Shown here piece after piece: positions 29,510 through 38,997 of a DNA stretch of 64,000 bases. The stretch is from Qipengyuania marincola. Lineage in GTDB: Bacteria; Pseudomonadota; Alphaproteobacteria; Sphingomonadales; Sphingomonadaceae. The stretch's first letter is position 1; each line of letters opens with the position of its first letter. The position numbers and the translations under genes were made by a program. Under the pieces are notes generated by a model, which did no database searches, was not told the DNA's origin, and saw nothing but the letters and a program-made list of their open reading frames with translations. Location of the stretch: the NCBI RefSeq assembly GCF_029688625.1, contig NZ_JARULC010000004.1, forward strand, positions 62,001 through 126,000, in the 5' to 3' direction.

Positions 29510-30610
29510 ATGGGTTTCCGCTGCGGGATCGTCGGCCTGCCGAATGTCGGCAAGTCCACCCTTTTCAACGCCCTTACCGAAACGCAGGCCGCGCAGGCTG
29601 CGAATTATCCCTTCTGCACGATCGAGCCCAATGTCGGCCAGGTCGCGGTGCCCGACGAGCGGCTCGATGCGATCGCGGGCATTGCGAATTCGGCGAAGGT
29701 CGTCCCGACGCAGCTGGCCTTCGTGGACATCGCGGGCCTGGTGAAGGGCGCGAGCAAGGGCGAAGGTCTGGGCAACCAGTTTCTCGGCAACATCCGCGAG
29801 GTCGACGCCATCGTCCACGTCCTGCGCTGTTTCGAGGATGACGATATCCAGCATGTCGCGAACAAGGTCGATCCGATTGCCGATGCCGAAGTCGTCGAAA
29901 CCGAGCTGATGCTTGCCGATCTCGAGAGCCTGGAAAAGCGCGTGCCCGCTGCTGCCAAGCGCGCCACAGGCGGCGACAAGGAAGCGAAAATTATGGCCAG
30001 CGTCCTCGGCCAGGCACTCGATCTCCTGCGCGACGGAAAGCCAGCCCGGCTGACCGAGCCCAAGGATGACGAGGAGGCACGCCTGTTCCGGCAGGCGCAG
30101 CTGCTTACCGCCAAGCCCGTGCTGTATGTGTGCAACGTTGCCGAGGAGGATGCCGCGAAAGGCAATGCCTTGTCCGAACTCGTCTTCGAGAAGGCCCGGG
30201 CCGAAGGGGCGGAAGCCGTAGTCGTCTCGGCCGCCATCGAAAGCGAGCTGGTCGGCATGCCGCAGGAAGATCGCGCGGAGTATCTTGCCGAACTGGGCCT
30301 CGACGAGTCGGGCCTCAGCCGGGTCATCCGCGCTGGCTACAAGCTGCTTGGACTCAAGACCTTCTTCACCGCAGGCCCTAAGGAATCGCGCGCCTGGACC
30401 TTTCCCGATGGCGCGAAGGCCCCGCAGGCGGCCGGCGAGATCCACACCGATTTCGAACGCGGTTTCATCCGCGCCGAAACCATTGCCTATGACGACTACG
30501 TCTCGCTCGGCGGCGAAGCCGGGGCCAAGGATGCCGGCAAGTTGCGGCAGGAAGGCAAGGACTATGTCGTTCAGGACGGCGACGTGATGCTGTTCAAGTT
30601 CAACGTCTGA
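29510..30610 (+). CDS. ychF: Redox-regulated ATPase YchF (Obg-like)
   Basis: 366 residues. P-loop GLPNVGKSTLF, switch region NYPFCTIEPN, DIAGLVKGASKGEGLGNQFL (G3 region), and the C-terminal TGS domain (RAWTFPDGAKAPQAAGEIH, then DVMLFKFNV) are all visible. YchF/OLA1 proteins hydrolyse ATP and associate with ribosomes. GGAG lies eight bases upstream of ATG 29510. The phosphodiesterase gene begins eight bases after its stop. Confidence 0.96.
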   Translation: MGFRCGIVGLPNVGKSTLFNALTETQAAQAANYPFCTIEPNVGQVAVPDERLDAIAGIANSAKVVPTQLAFVDIAGLVKGASKGEGLGNQFLGNIREVDAIVHVLRCFEDDDIQHVANKVDPIADAEVVETELMLADLESLEKRVPAAAKRATGGDKEAKIMASVLGQALDLLRDGKPARLTEPKDDEEARLFRQAQLLTAKPVLYVCNVAEEDAAKGNALSELVFEKARAEGAEAVVVSAAIESELVGMPQEDRAEYLAELGLDESGLSRVIRAGYKLLGLKTFFTAGPKESRAWTFPDGAKAPQAAGEIHTDFERGFIRAETIAYDDYVSLGGEAGAKDAGKLRQEGKDYVVQDGDVMLFKFNV

Positions 30611-30618
30611 GGTTCGCG

Positions 30619-31881
30619 ATGAAGCAGGTTGCGGCAGCCTTCGCTCTTTGTTTCGCCAGCCTTGCGGCAGGCTGCACCACCGTAACCGACGCGCAGGTCG
30701 CCAGCGTGTCCGTCGAACATCGCGAGCCGGTGACGATCCTCGTCTCGATCGACGGCTTTCACCCCGATTACCTCGACCGGGGTCTGACGCCGACCTTGTT
30801 GCAGCTGGCGCAATCGGGCGTGCGCGCGGCGATGCAGCCATCCTTCCCCAGCAAGACCTTTCCCAATCACTGGACGCTGGTGACAGGTCTCGTTCCCGAT
30901 AATCACGGGATCACCGCCAATCGCATGGAGGACCCGGGGCGCCCCGACGAGGCGTTCACGATGGCCAATGTCGATCCCTGGTGGTGGTCGGATGCCCGCC
31001 CGATCTGGGTCGATGCGGAACAGGCAGGGATACGCAGCGCGGCAATGTTCTGGCCCGGATCTGCCGTGCCGTGGGGCGGGACCGCGCGCCGCTATGGCCC
31101 GGTCGACGATGGCGCCATGCCGAGCGACTGGCAGGCGTTCAGCATGCAGGTGTCGAACACCCAGCGCGTGAACAGCGTGCTGGACTGGCTGCGCCGCCCT
31201 GCCGAAATCCGGCCTGAGTTTGTCACGCTATATTTCGACACGGTCGACAGCGCCGGTCATGGTGGTGGTCCGCAAAGCGAGGAAGTGAACGCCTCACTGC
31301 GCGACATCGACCGGCATATCGCAAATCTCGTTGCGGGGCTCGACACACTGGACCAGCCAGCGAATCTCGTGATCGTCTCGGATCACGGCATGGCCGCCAC
31401 GAGTTCGGAGCGGGTCATCGCGCTTGCCGATTTCGTCGATCCTTCGCTCTATCGCATGGTCGAGGGCGGGCCTTACGCGACATTCGAGGCGACCGAGGGT
31501 AACGCTGCCGCTTTCGAACAGGCGCTGCTGACCGACCACGAACACATGCAGTGCTGGCGCAAGGGCGATATTCCGGAGCGGTTCGATTACGGTACGCACC
31601 GGCGTATTCCGCCCTATCTTTGCCTTGCCGATATCGGATGGACGATTTCGACGGAGCGGTCCGACAGCAGCTGGACAGGCGGAACGCATGGCTATGATCC
31701 GGCAGCGCCGGAAATGGCCGCGCTGTTCATCGCAAACGGCCCTGCGTTTGCCAGCGCTCGCGTTCTGCCAGGTTTCAGCAACACGGCAATCGAGCCGCTC
31801 TTGCGCGAGCTGATCGGGCTCCCGCCCCGCGCGAGAGCCGATGGCAGCATCGATCCGCTGCGCCCGGCGCTGGCGGATTGA
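30619..31881 (+). CDS. Ectonucleotide pyrophosphatase/phosphodiesterase-like lipoprotein
   Basis: 420 residues of the alkaline-phosphatase superfamily (NPP type). Lipobox LAAGC gives Cys19 as lipid site. Metal-binding Asp in VSIDGFHPDY, nucleophile Thr80 in SKTFPNHW, YFDTVDSAGHGGGP, IVSDHGMA and GTHGYDP carry the remaining metal ligands. Members cleave phosphodiester bonds of nucleotides or lipids; the actual substrate is not clear here. GAGG precedes the ATG. Probably co-transcribed with ychF. Confidence 0.88.
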   Translation: MKQVAAAFALCFASLAAGCTTVTDAQVASVSVEHREPVTILVSIDGFHPDYLDRGLTPTLLQLAQSGVRAAMQPSFPSKTFPNHWTLVTGLVPDNHGITANRMEDPGRPDEAFTMANVDPWWWSDARPIWVDAEQAGIRSAAMFWPGSAVPWGGTARRYGPVDDGAMPSDWQAFSMQVSNTQRVNSVLDWLRRPAEIRPEFVTLYFDTVDSAGHGGGPQSEEVNASLRDIDRHIANLVAGLDTLDQPANLVIVSDHGMAATSSERVIALADFVDPSLYRMVEGGPYATFEATEGNAAAFEQALLTDHEHMQCWRKGDIPERFDYGTHRRIPPYLCLADIGWTISTERSDSSWTGGTHGYDPAAPEMAALFIANGPAFASARVLPGFSNTAIEPLLRELIGLPPRARADGSIDPLRPALAD

Positions 31882-31940
31882 TATCGGAACGGATTGCCAC
31901 CACCCGCCGTTAGCACCTGAGAACAACAGGGAGCTGCCAC

Positions 31941-32765
31941 GTGGTCGATAAGTCGGAGAAGTTCAATTGGTTGGTGCGCGTAGGCTATTTCAGCCGCGCG
32001 ATCCTCTATTTCGTCCTCGGGCTGATCGCGCTCACGAGCGCGCAGAAGATCGCAGAGGGGACGAACGGCATCTTCCAGGCGATCCAGGATTTTCCTCTGG
32101 GCACAGCAATCCTGTGGATCATGGTGGTGGGCCTTATCGCCTATGCCTTGTTCCGCTTCTGCTCGCTTTTCTTCGATATCGAGAACAACGGCTCTGATGC
32201 GAAAGGTTGGGGCAAGCGCCTCGGCCATGCCGGCAGCGGTGTCGCTCACCTCGCCCTCGCCTATTCGGCGTACAAGTTTGCCACCAGCGACACCGGCGGT
32301 TCGGGCGGCGGTAGCGGCGGGAGCGGCGGCGGCGGCGCGCAGGAAGCGGCGTCGGGCGTTCTCTCGTTCGAGTTTGGCGGCATTGTGCTCGGCCTGCTCG
32401 GAGTGGCGCTGTTCATCGCTGCTTTCCACCAGGCGAAGAAGGGCGTGACCGGCAGTTTCATGAACCGCATCAGCGCGCAGGCGCCTGATGCTACGCGCTG
32501 GCTCGGTGGAGCGGGCTTCCTCGCGCGCGCAGTGGTTTATACCGTCATCGGGTGGTCGCTGTTTCAGGCCGGCTTCATGTCGGGCGGCGCGGACCAGATC
32601 AAGACGCTCGGCGATGCCGTTGCGAGCCTTGCCGGTGACGGATGGATCTTCACGCTGACTGCCCTCGGCCTGCTCCTCTTCGGCCTCTTCAGCCTGGTGC
32701 TCGCGCGTTACCGGATCATTCCCGATCTCGACTCCGATGCCGGAGTGCCGAAGTTCAGGGCCTGA
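31941..32765 (+). CDS. DUF1206 membrane protein
   Basis: 274 residues made of three related units, each of two membrane segments (starting VRVGYFSRAILYFVLGLIAL, LGHAGSGVAHLALAYSAYKF and LGGAGFLARAVVYTVIGWSL), the DUF1206 architecture. The second unit is split by a Gly/Ser-only linker of about 14 residues. GTG 31941 follows a GGGAG. Family function is unknown. The short gap downstream contains the promoter and metal-type operator of the glutaredoxin fusion. Confidence 0.82.
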   Translation: MVDKSEKFNWLVRVGYFSRAILYFVLGLIALTSAQKIAEGTNGIFQAIQDFPLGTAILWIMVVGLIAYALFRFCSLFFDIENNGSDAKGWGKRLGHAGSGVAHLALAYSAYKFATSDTGGSGGGSGGSGGGGAQEAASGVLSFEFGGIVLGLLGVALFIAAFHQAKKGVTGSFMNRISAQAPDATRWLGGAGFLARAVVYTVIGWSLFQAGFMSGGADQIKTLGDAVASLAGDGWIFTLTALGLLLFGLFSLVLARYRIIPDLDSDAGVPKFRA

Positions 32766-32766
32766 C

Positions 32767-32793
32767 TTGAAACATACCCCCCGGGGGTATAGT
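32767..32793 (+). promoter_or_regulatory. Promoter with CsoR-type metal-sensor operator
   Basis: TTGAAA (32767-32772) and TATAGT (32788-32793) flank a 17-base palindrome, ATACCCCC-C-GGGGGTAT at 32774-32790. G-tract palindromes of this kind are the known sites of CsoR/RcnR/FrmR-family repressors, which respond to copper, nickel, persulfide or formaldehyde. The spacer of 15 bases is short. The operator would block the promoter of the gene starting 12 bases later. Confidence 0.75.
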
Positions 32794-32801
32794 TTAAGAC
32801 C

Positions 32802-33539
32802 ATGACCCAGACCGCGAAACTTTATCGCATGGTGATGGACAAGCATGTCTGTCCCTACGGTATCAAGTCCAAATGGCTGCTCGAGAGCAAGGGGTTCGAG
32901 GTGGAAGACCACCATCTCGAAACCCGTGAGCAAACCGATGCTTTCAAAGCGAAGCACGGCGTCGAAACGACGCCGCAGACTTTCATTGGTGGCGAACGCA
33001 TCGGCGGCTACGACGCGCTGCGTAAACACTTCGGTGAGGCGAAGGAAGACAGCGGCAAAAGCTACACGCCCGTCCTCGCCGTGTTCGCGGTGGGTGCCGC
33101 GCTTGCGGTGGCGCTCAGCCTGTTTGTCTATCAAACGCCCCTAACCGTCCGCACGGCAGAATGGTTCGTGGCGTTTTCCATGGCCATGCTCGCCATGCTC
33201 AAACTTCAGGATGTCGAGCAATTCTCCACCATGTTCGTCGGCTATGATCTTCTGGGAAAGCGGTGGGTTCCCTACGCCTATGCCTACCCCTTTCTCGAAG
33301 CGACCGCCGCGGTTCTGATGGCGGGGCGGATACTCCCGTGGATTTCGATTCCGGTTGCGCTGTTCATCGGCACTATCGGCGCCGTCAGCGTGTTCTACGC
33401 CGTTTATGTCCAGAAGCGCGACATCAAATGCGCCTGCGTTGGCGGCTCTGGTAACGTGCCGCTCGGCTTCATATCGCTCAGCGAAAATCTCGCGATGATC
33501 GGCATGGGCATCTGGATGTTGCTTCGTCCGATGATCTGA
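32802..33539 (+). CDS. Glutaredoxin-MauE/DoxX-like membrane fusion
   Basis: 245 residues. Residues 1-85 are a glutaredoxin with a monothiol-like CPYG site (Cys17) and TTPQTFIGG, the cis-Pro glutathione loop. Residues 90-245 form a four-segment MauE/DoxX-like redox membrane domain with a CAC motif at 210-212. MauE-type domains help pass electrons for disulphide chemistry. The CsoR-like operator in its promoter suggests metal- or sulfur-stress induction. Start ATG 32802. MaoC follows after 14 bases. Confidence 0.82.
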   Translation: MTQTAKLYRMVMDKHVCPYGIKSKWLLESKGFEVEDHHLETREQTDAFKAKHGVETTPQTFIGGERIGGYDALRKHFGEAKEDSGKSYTPVLAVFAVGAALAVALSLFVYQTPLTVRTAEWFVAFSMAMLAMLKLQDVEQFSTMFVGYDLLGKRWVPYAYAYPFLEATAAVLMAGRILPWISIPVALFIGTIGAVSVFYAVYVQKRDIKCACVGGSGNVPLGFISLSENLAMIGMGIWMLLRPMI

Positions 33540-33553
33540 TCCAACGCTGGGGC

Positions 33554-34018
33554 ATGATCTATTTCGAGGATATCGAGGTCGGCAGCCGCCAGTCGTTCGG
33601 ACGTTACGAGGTTACGCGCGAGGAAGTGATCGACTTTGCTTCGAAATACGATCCACAGCCATTCCATCTGGATGACGAGGCAGCCGCGCAGACCCATTTC
33701 GGACGAATTTCCGCCAGCGGGTGGCATACCTGCGCAATGACCATGGCGATGCTGGTCGCGAACCTGAAAGCCACCCGTCAGGCTGGCCTCGGCTCTCCGG
33801 GGGTCGATCAGTTGCGCTGGGCCAAGCCAGTCTATCCCGGAGACACGTTGCGCTGCGAGAGTGAAGTCCTGGAAAAGCGGCGTAGCAGGTCGCGGCGCGA
33901 GATGGGCATATTCAAGAGCCGGACCACAACCTTCAACCAGCATGACGAGATCGTGCTCGACATGATCAGCAATGGCCTCATCCGCGTGCGTGATGAGGAT
34001 GCCCCGATCAAGGATTAG
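33554..34018 (+). CDS. MaoC family dehydratase
   Basis: 154 residues with a single hot-dog fold. The hydratase motif is clear in FASKYDPQPFHLDDEAA with the following FGRISASGWHT, and KPVYPGDTLRCESEV is the typical central strand. Such proteins hydrate enoyl-CoA esters. It lies one base from the convergent lipoprotein gene. Context gives no specific pathway. Confidence 0.88.
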   Translation: MIYFEDIEVGSRQSFGRYEVTREEVIDFASKYDPQPFHLDDEAAAQTHFGRISASGWHTCAMTMAMLVANLKATRQAGLGSPGVDQLRWAKPVYPGDTLRCESEVLEKRRSRSRREMGIFKSRTTTFNQHDEIVLDMISNGLIRVRDEDAPIKD

Positions 34019-34019
34019 G

Positions 34020-34505
34020 TTACGCGCCGCACTGCACGATACCGGTCGCCTGATAGACAGTGCGGTCCTGGGGATCGAAGACTGTGAGCTCGCCCGAATA
34101 ATCGCTCGTTTCATCCCCACTCGGCGCGCCGCTTTCCTCGTCGATCGTCAAGCGGAAAGAGTAGGTCGTGCCGTCATATTCGCTGCGCGCCAGATAGGGT
34201 AGTTCCGCACTACCGGTGTCGGCTGCCAGCTCGACGATCGCATCTTCGAGTTTGAGATAGCCGGTTTCCGCCATGGCGATGGCGACAGCCCCGAGACCCC
34301 CGCCATCGGGCGCGAAACTGCAGCCGGCTCCGTAAAGATCGTTGGCCTCGATATCGGGATAGAGGATCGGTTGGGGTTCAATGGAAAGCGGCGGCGGCGA
34401 CTGCGTGGCCTCCACCTCGGCGATCGCGGCCTGGCGCTCTTCCTCGGTCGGTTCGGACGAACAGGCCGCCAGCGCCAGCAATGCCATGGGTATTGCGATC
34501 CGCAT
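34020..34505 (-). CDS. Lipoprotein of unknown function
   Basis: 161 residues from ATG 34505, which overlaps the mutL stop by one base (TGATG). The signal peptide ends LAAC (Cys15). The mature part contains one further Cys pair (GCSFAPDGGG and VQCGA) and a beta-rich segment, GTTYSFRLTIDEESG. I recognise no family. Its coupling to mutL is probably positional, not functional. Confidence 0.7.
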   Translation of the reverse strand: MRIAIPMALLALAACSSEPTEEERQAAIAEVEATQSPPPLSIEPQPILYPDIEANDLYGAGCSFAPDGGGLGAVAIAMAETGYLKLEDAIVELAADTGSAELPYLARSEYDGTTYSFRLTIDEESGAPSGDETSDYSGELTVFDPQDRTVYQATGIVQCGA

Positions 34506-36307
34506 CAATGCCTCCCGAACAGTTTCTCGACGTCTTCCATGGACAGTTTGACCCATGTCGGACGCCCGTGGTTGCATTGACCCGAACGCGGCGTGCGCTC
34601 CATTTCGCGCAGCAATGCATTCATCTCATCGACGCGCAGTGTCCGCCCCGCCCTCACCGATCCGTGACAGGCCATCGTGGCGAGAACGAGGTCGAGTTTC
34701 TCGCCGAGCAGGAGCGGATCGCCGTTGAGCGCCAGATCATCGTCGATATCGCGCAACAGCTTTTCCGGATCGGTCCTGGCGATGGCATGCGGCATCGCGC
34801 GCACGAGCATGGCGGAGGGACCGAACCTCTCGATCCCGAGACCCAGTTCGGCAAGCTTCGGCGCTGCCTCCTCAAGCCGGTCGCAAGCAGTTTCCTCGAG
34901 TTCAACGACTTCGGGTATAAGCAGGGCCTGTTCGCGCTTCACTGCGTCTTCCGCCCCTGCGGCGCGCAGCCGTTCAAGGACGAGGCGTTCGTGCGCCGCG
35001 TGCTGGTCTACCAGGACGAGGCCGTCGCTTGCTTCCGCCACGATATAGGTATTGGCAACCTGCCCGCGAGCAATACCGAGGGGAAAGTCGTGATCGGCGG
35101 CCGAAATCGGAATCGCTTCTTCGGCTCGTCCACGCGGCGCGGCCATGACCCCGGCATCCGCTCCATGCCAGGGGGTGTTTGGCTCCGCGACGCGCCGTGA
35201 TGGCTCGTTCCAGTCGCGCCCGGAGAAGATCGAGCGTAACGCCGGGCTCGCCTCTTCCTGCATCGGCTCGGACTGCCACCGCGCCATTGCGCCCGCGTCC
35301 GGTGTCTGCGCGCTGCGCTTGTCACCGGTCGCCAGAGCCTGACGGAGGCCCGACACGATGAAGCCCCGCACACCCTGCGCATCACGAAACCGGACCTCGG
35401 TTTTGGCCGGGTGGACGTTCACGTCCACATCTTCAGCGGGAATCTCCAGGAACAGCGCCAGCACAGCGTGCCGGTCGCGCGCAAGCATGTCGGCATAGGC
35501 ACCGCGCACTGCCCCTGTCAGCAGGCGATCCTTCACCGGTCGGCCGTTGACGAACAGATACTGGTGATCAGCGATCCCGCGATTGTAGGTCGGCAGCCCT
35601 GCAACGCCGGTCAGCCGCATCGCGCCGCGTTCCATGTCGATCAGGACCCCGTTGTCCTTCAACTCCCGCGCGACGATCTGCGCCACGCGATCGTGCGCCG
35701 CGTCGCCAGCCTGCAGGGCGATGATGCGCCGGTCGCCATGATCCAGAGTGAAGGCGATGTCGGGGCGGGCCATCGCGAGCCGCTGGACGACATCCTTGCA
35801 TGCGGCATACTCGCTGCGCGGGGTGCGCAGGAACTTGCGGCGTGCGGGAATCTTGCCGAACAGATTCTCGACCCGGACCCGCGTGCCGGGTGGCAGGGCG
35901 GCCGGACCTTCTGCAATCATCGTTCCATGGTCGACGACGCGCTTCCACCCCTCGGCCGCACCCTGCGGCCGGCTTTCGAGAGTAAAGCGCGCGACGCTGG
36001 CAATGCTCGGCAGCGCCTCCCCGCGAAAGCCCAGGGTCGTCACCTGCTCGATTGCCTCGTTCGGCAATTTCGAGGTGGCGTGACGCTCGAGCGCCAGGGC
36101 CATTTCTTCAGGAGCCATGCCGCAGCCGTCGTCGGTGACTTCGAGCGCGGTCAGGCCGCCGTCGACCAGTTGAACCGCGATTCTGCCGGCACCCGCGTCG
36201 ATCGCGTTCTCGACCAATTCCTTCAAAGCGGACGATGGCCGTTCGACGACTTCGCCCGCAGCGATGCGGTTCACCAGCGTATCGGGAAGACGGCGAATGT
36301 GCGGCAT
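34505..36307 (-). CDS. mutL: DNA mismatch repair protein MutL
   Basis: 600 residues. The GHKL ATPase is complete: LVNRIAAGEVVERPSSALKE, ENAIDAGA, VTDDGCGM and TLGFRGEALPSI. The C-terminal half carries DQHAAHERLVLE, the DQHA(X)2E(X)4E metal-binding motif of MutL proteins that nick DNA themselves, as expected in organisms without MutH. ATG 36307 is the start; it diverges from mreB with about 190 bases between. Confidence 0.96.
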   Translation of the reverse strand: MPHIRRLPDTLVNRIAAGEVVERPSSALKELVENAIDAGAGRIAVQLVDGGLTALEVTDDGCGMAPEEMALALERHATSKLPNEAIEQVTTLGFRGEALPSIASVARFTLESRPQGAAEGWKRVVDHGTMIAEGPAALPPGTRVRVENLFGKIPARRKFLRTPRSEYAACKDVVQRLAMARPDIAFTLDHGDRRIIALQAGDAAHDRVAQIVARELKDNGVLIDMERGAMRLTGVAGLPTYNRGIADHQYLFVNGRPVKDRLLTGAVRGAYADMLARDRHAVLALFLEIPAEDVDVNVHPAKTEVRFRDAQGVRGFIVSGLRQALATGDKRSAQTPDAGAMARWQSEPMQEEASPALRSIFSGRDWNEPSRRVAEPNTPWHGADAGVMAAPRGRAEEAIPISAADHDFPLGIARGQVANTYIVAEASDGLVLVDQHAAHERLVLERLRAAGAEDAVKREQALLIPEVVELEETACDRLEEAAPKLAELGLGIERFGPSAMLVRAMPHAIARTDPEKLLRDIDDDLALNGDPLLLGEKLDLVLATMACHGSVRAGRTLRVDEMNALLREMERTPRSGQCNHGRPTWVKLSMEDVEKLFGRH

Positions 36308-37543
<1,236 letters not shown>

Positions 37544-37555
37544 GGGGAGTTCAAG

Positions 37556-38446
37556 ATGGCGCCGACAGGCCAACGGCGCTCGGGCTATTCGCGAAGGGCG
37601 CAGTACAATCTCTTCACCGGCTACATCATAGCCGGCATCGGCGCCCTGATCGGCGCCGTTCTGCTTGCGCTGTCCTTTTTCCAGCCCCAACTGTTCGGCG
37701 GCTTGCGCGGTGCGGCGGCCGACACCGTATCCCCCGCCACTCAGACATCCGCGACCGTCAGGACCGGGTCCAAAAGTATCTGGGACTCGGTCAGCGGCTA
37801 TTATCGCGCGGGCTCCAAGAACGCCGAGCTGAAGCGGGAGATGGAGATCGCCCGAATCCGCCTGGCCGAGGCGGCGGCGGTAAAGAGCGAGAACCAGAGG
37901 CTCAAGGCCCTGCTGGGCTTGCAGGATGGTGACGTCAAACCGGTCGCGGTAGCGCGCCTGGTCGGCTCCACCGCATCGAGCACGCGGCGGTTCGCCTATG
38001 TCGGTGCGGGCAAGGATCAGGGCGTCGAGATCGGAATGCCGGTTCGCTCGCCCCGCGGCGTGGTGGGCCGCGTTCTCGAAGTGGCCAATGACAGCGCGCG
38101 AATCCTGCTGCTGACCGACACGGAAAGCGTCCTCCCGGTGCGCCGCGCGTCCGACGAGACTGTCGCCTTCGCCGAGGGGCGCGGCGATGGCCTCTTGCGC
38201 ATCCGGCTGATCAATCTCGGGATCAACCCGCTCGAAGTGGGCGACATGTTCGTGACCAGCGGCGCCGGAGGCTTTTATCGGCCCGGTGCTGCCGTGGCGA
38301 TCCTGGTTGAAAAGACCGACGATGGCGGGCTGGCGCGCATGGTCAGCGATCCGGCCGCGACCGACTTCGTGTCAGTCGACCCGATCTTCGAACCCGAAGC
38401 TGTCGTAGCCGTGCAGACCCCCGCGGAAACGGAGCTGGACGAATAA
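37556..38446 (+). CDS. mreC: Cell shape-determining protein MreC
   Basis: 296 residues: one membrane anchor at about 22-44, a coiled coil around 85-115 (LKREMEIARIRLAEAAAVKS), and the periplasmic beta-barrel domain (VGAGKDQGVEIGMPVRSPRGVVGRV, quoted in part: DQGVEIGMPV). It links MreB to the penicillin-binding proteins. GGGGAG precedes ATG 37556, and its TAA overlaps the mreD start (TAATG). Confidence 0.93.
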   Translation: MAPTGQRRSGYSRRAQYNLFTGYIIAGIGALIGAVLLALSFFQPQLFGGLRGAAADTVSPATQTSATVRTGSKSIWDSVSGYYRAGSKNAELKREMEIARIRLAEAAAVKSENQRLKALLGLQDGDVKPVAVARLVGSTASSTRRFAYVGAGKDQGVEIGMPVRSPRGVVGRVLEVANDSARILLLTDTESVLPVRRASDETVAFAEGRGDGLLRIRLINLGINPLEVGDMFVTSGAGGFYRPGAAVAILVEKTDDGGLARMVSDPAATDFVSVDPIFEPEAVVAVQTPAETELDE

Positions 38447-38997
38447 TGGAGCGGATCGACCCGCGCGCGCGCAGCGATGCCTATGGCAACCGGATCAATC
38501 GTTCGCATTCGGCCCTGCTGGCCAACATCGTTCCCTGGGCGTCGATCCTGCTGGGGTCGATCCTACCCCTGTTTTTCATTGCCAGCGCCCTGCCGATCAT
38601 GCCGCCGGTGGGCTTTCTTCTCCTGCTGGGCTGGAGACTGGTGCGGCCCGGACTGCTGCCGGTGTGGGCGGGTCTTCCGCTGGGCATGTTCGATGACCTC
38701 TTTAGCGGGCAACCCTTCGGCTTCGGCATCCTGACCTGGTCGCTGGCGCTGATCGCTATCGAACTTATCGAGACCCGCTTGCCCTGGCGATCCTTCTGGC
38801 AGGATTGGTTCACCGCCGGTATAGTGACAACGGTCTATCTGATCGCCGGGTGGTTGCTTTCCGGCGGCTCGCCCACGCTCCATTCTCTCGTCGCTCTAGT
38901 GCCGCAACTCGTGCTTTCCATTTTGCTCTTCCCTGTTCTTGCCCGTCTCATTGCGAGGCTTGATCAGTTTCGTCTGCATCGCTGGAAGAGCCTGTGA
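38446..38997 (+). CDS. mreD: Rod shape-determining protein MreD
   Basis: 183 residues, five to six membrane segments, with the PMPP-like IMPPVGFLLLLGWRLVRPGLLP and AGLPLGMFDDLFSGQPFG (parts: PLGMFDDLFSG) signature of MreD. It completes the MreCD membrane module. Both ends overlap neighbours (TAATG and TGATG), so the operon is translated as a chain. Confidence 0.9.
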   Translation: MERIDPRARSDAYGNRINRSHSALLANIVPWASILLGSILPLFFIASALPIMPPVGFLLLLGWRLVRPGLLPVWAGLPLGMFDDLFSGQPFGFGILTWSLALIAIELIETRLPWRSFWQDWFTAGIVTTVYLIAGWLLSGGSPTLHSLVALVPQLVLSILLFPVLARLIARLDQFRLHRWKSL

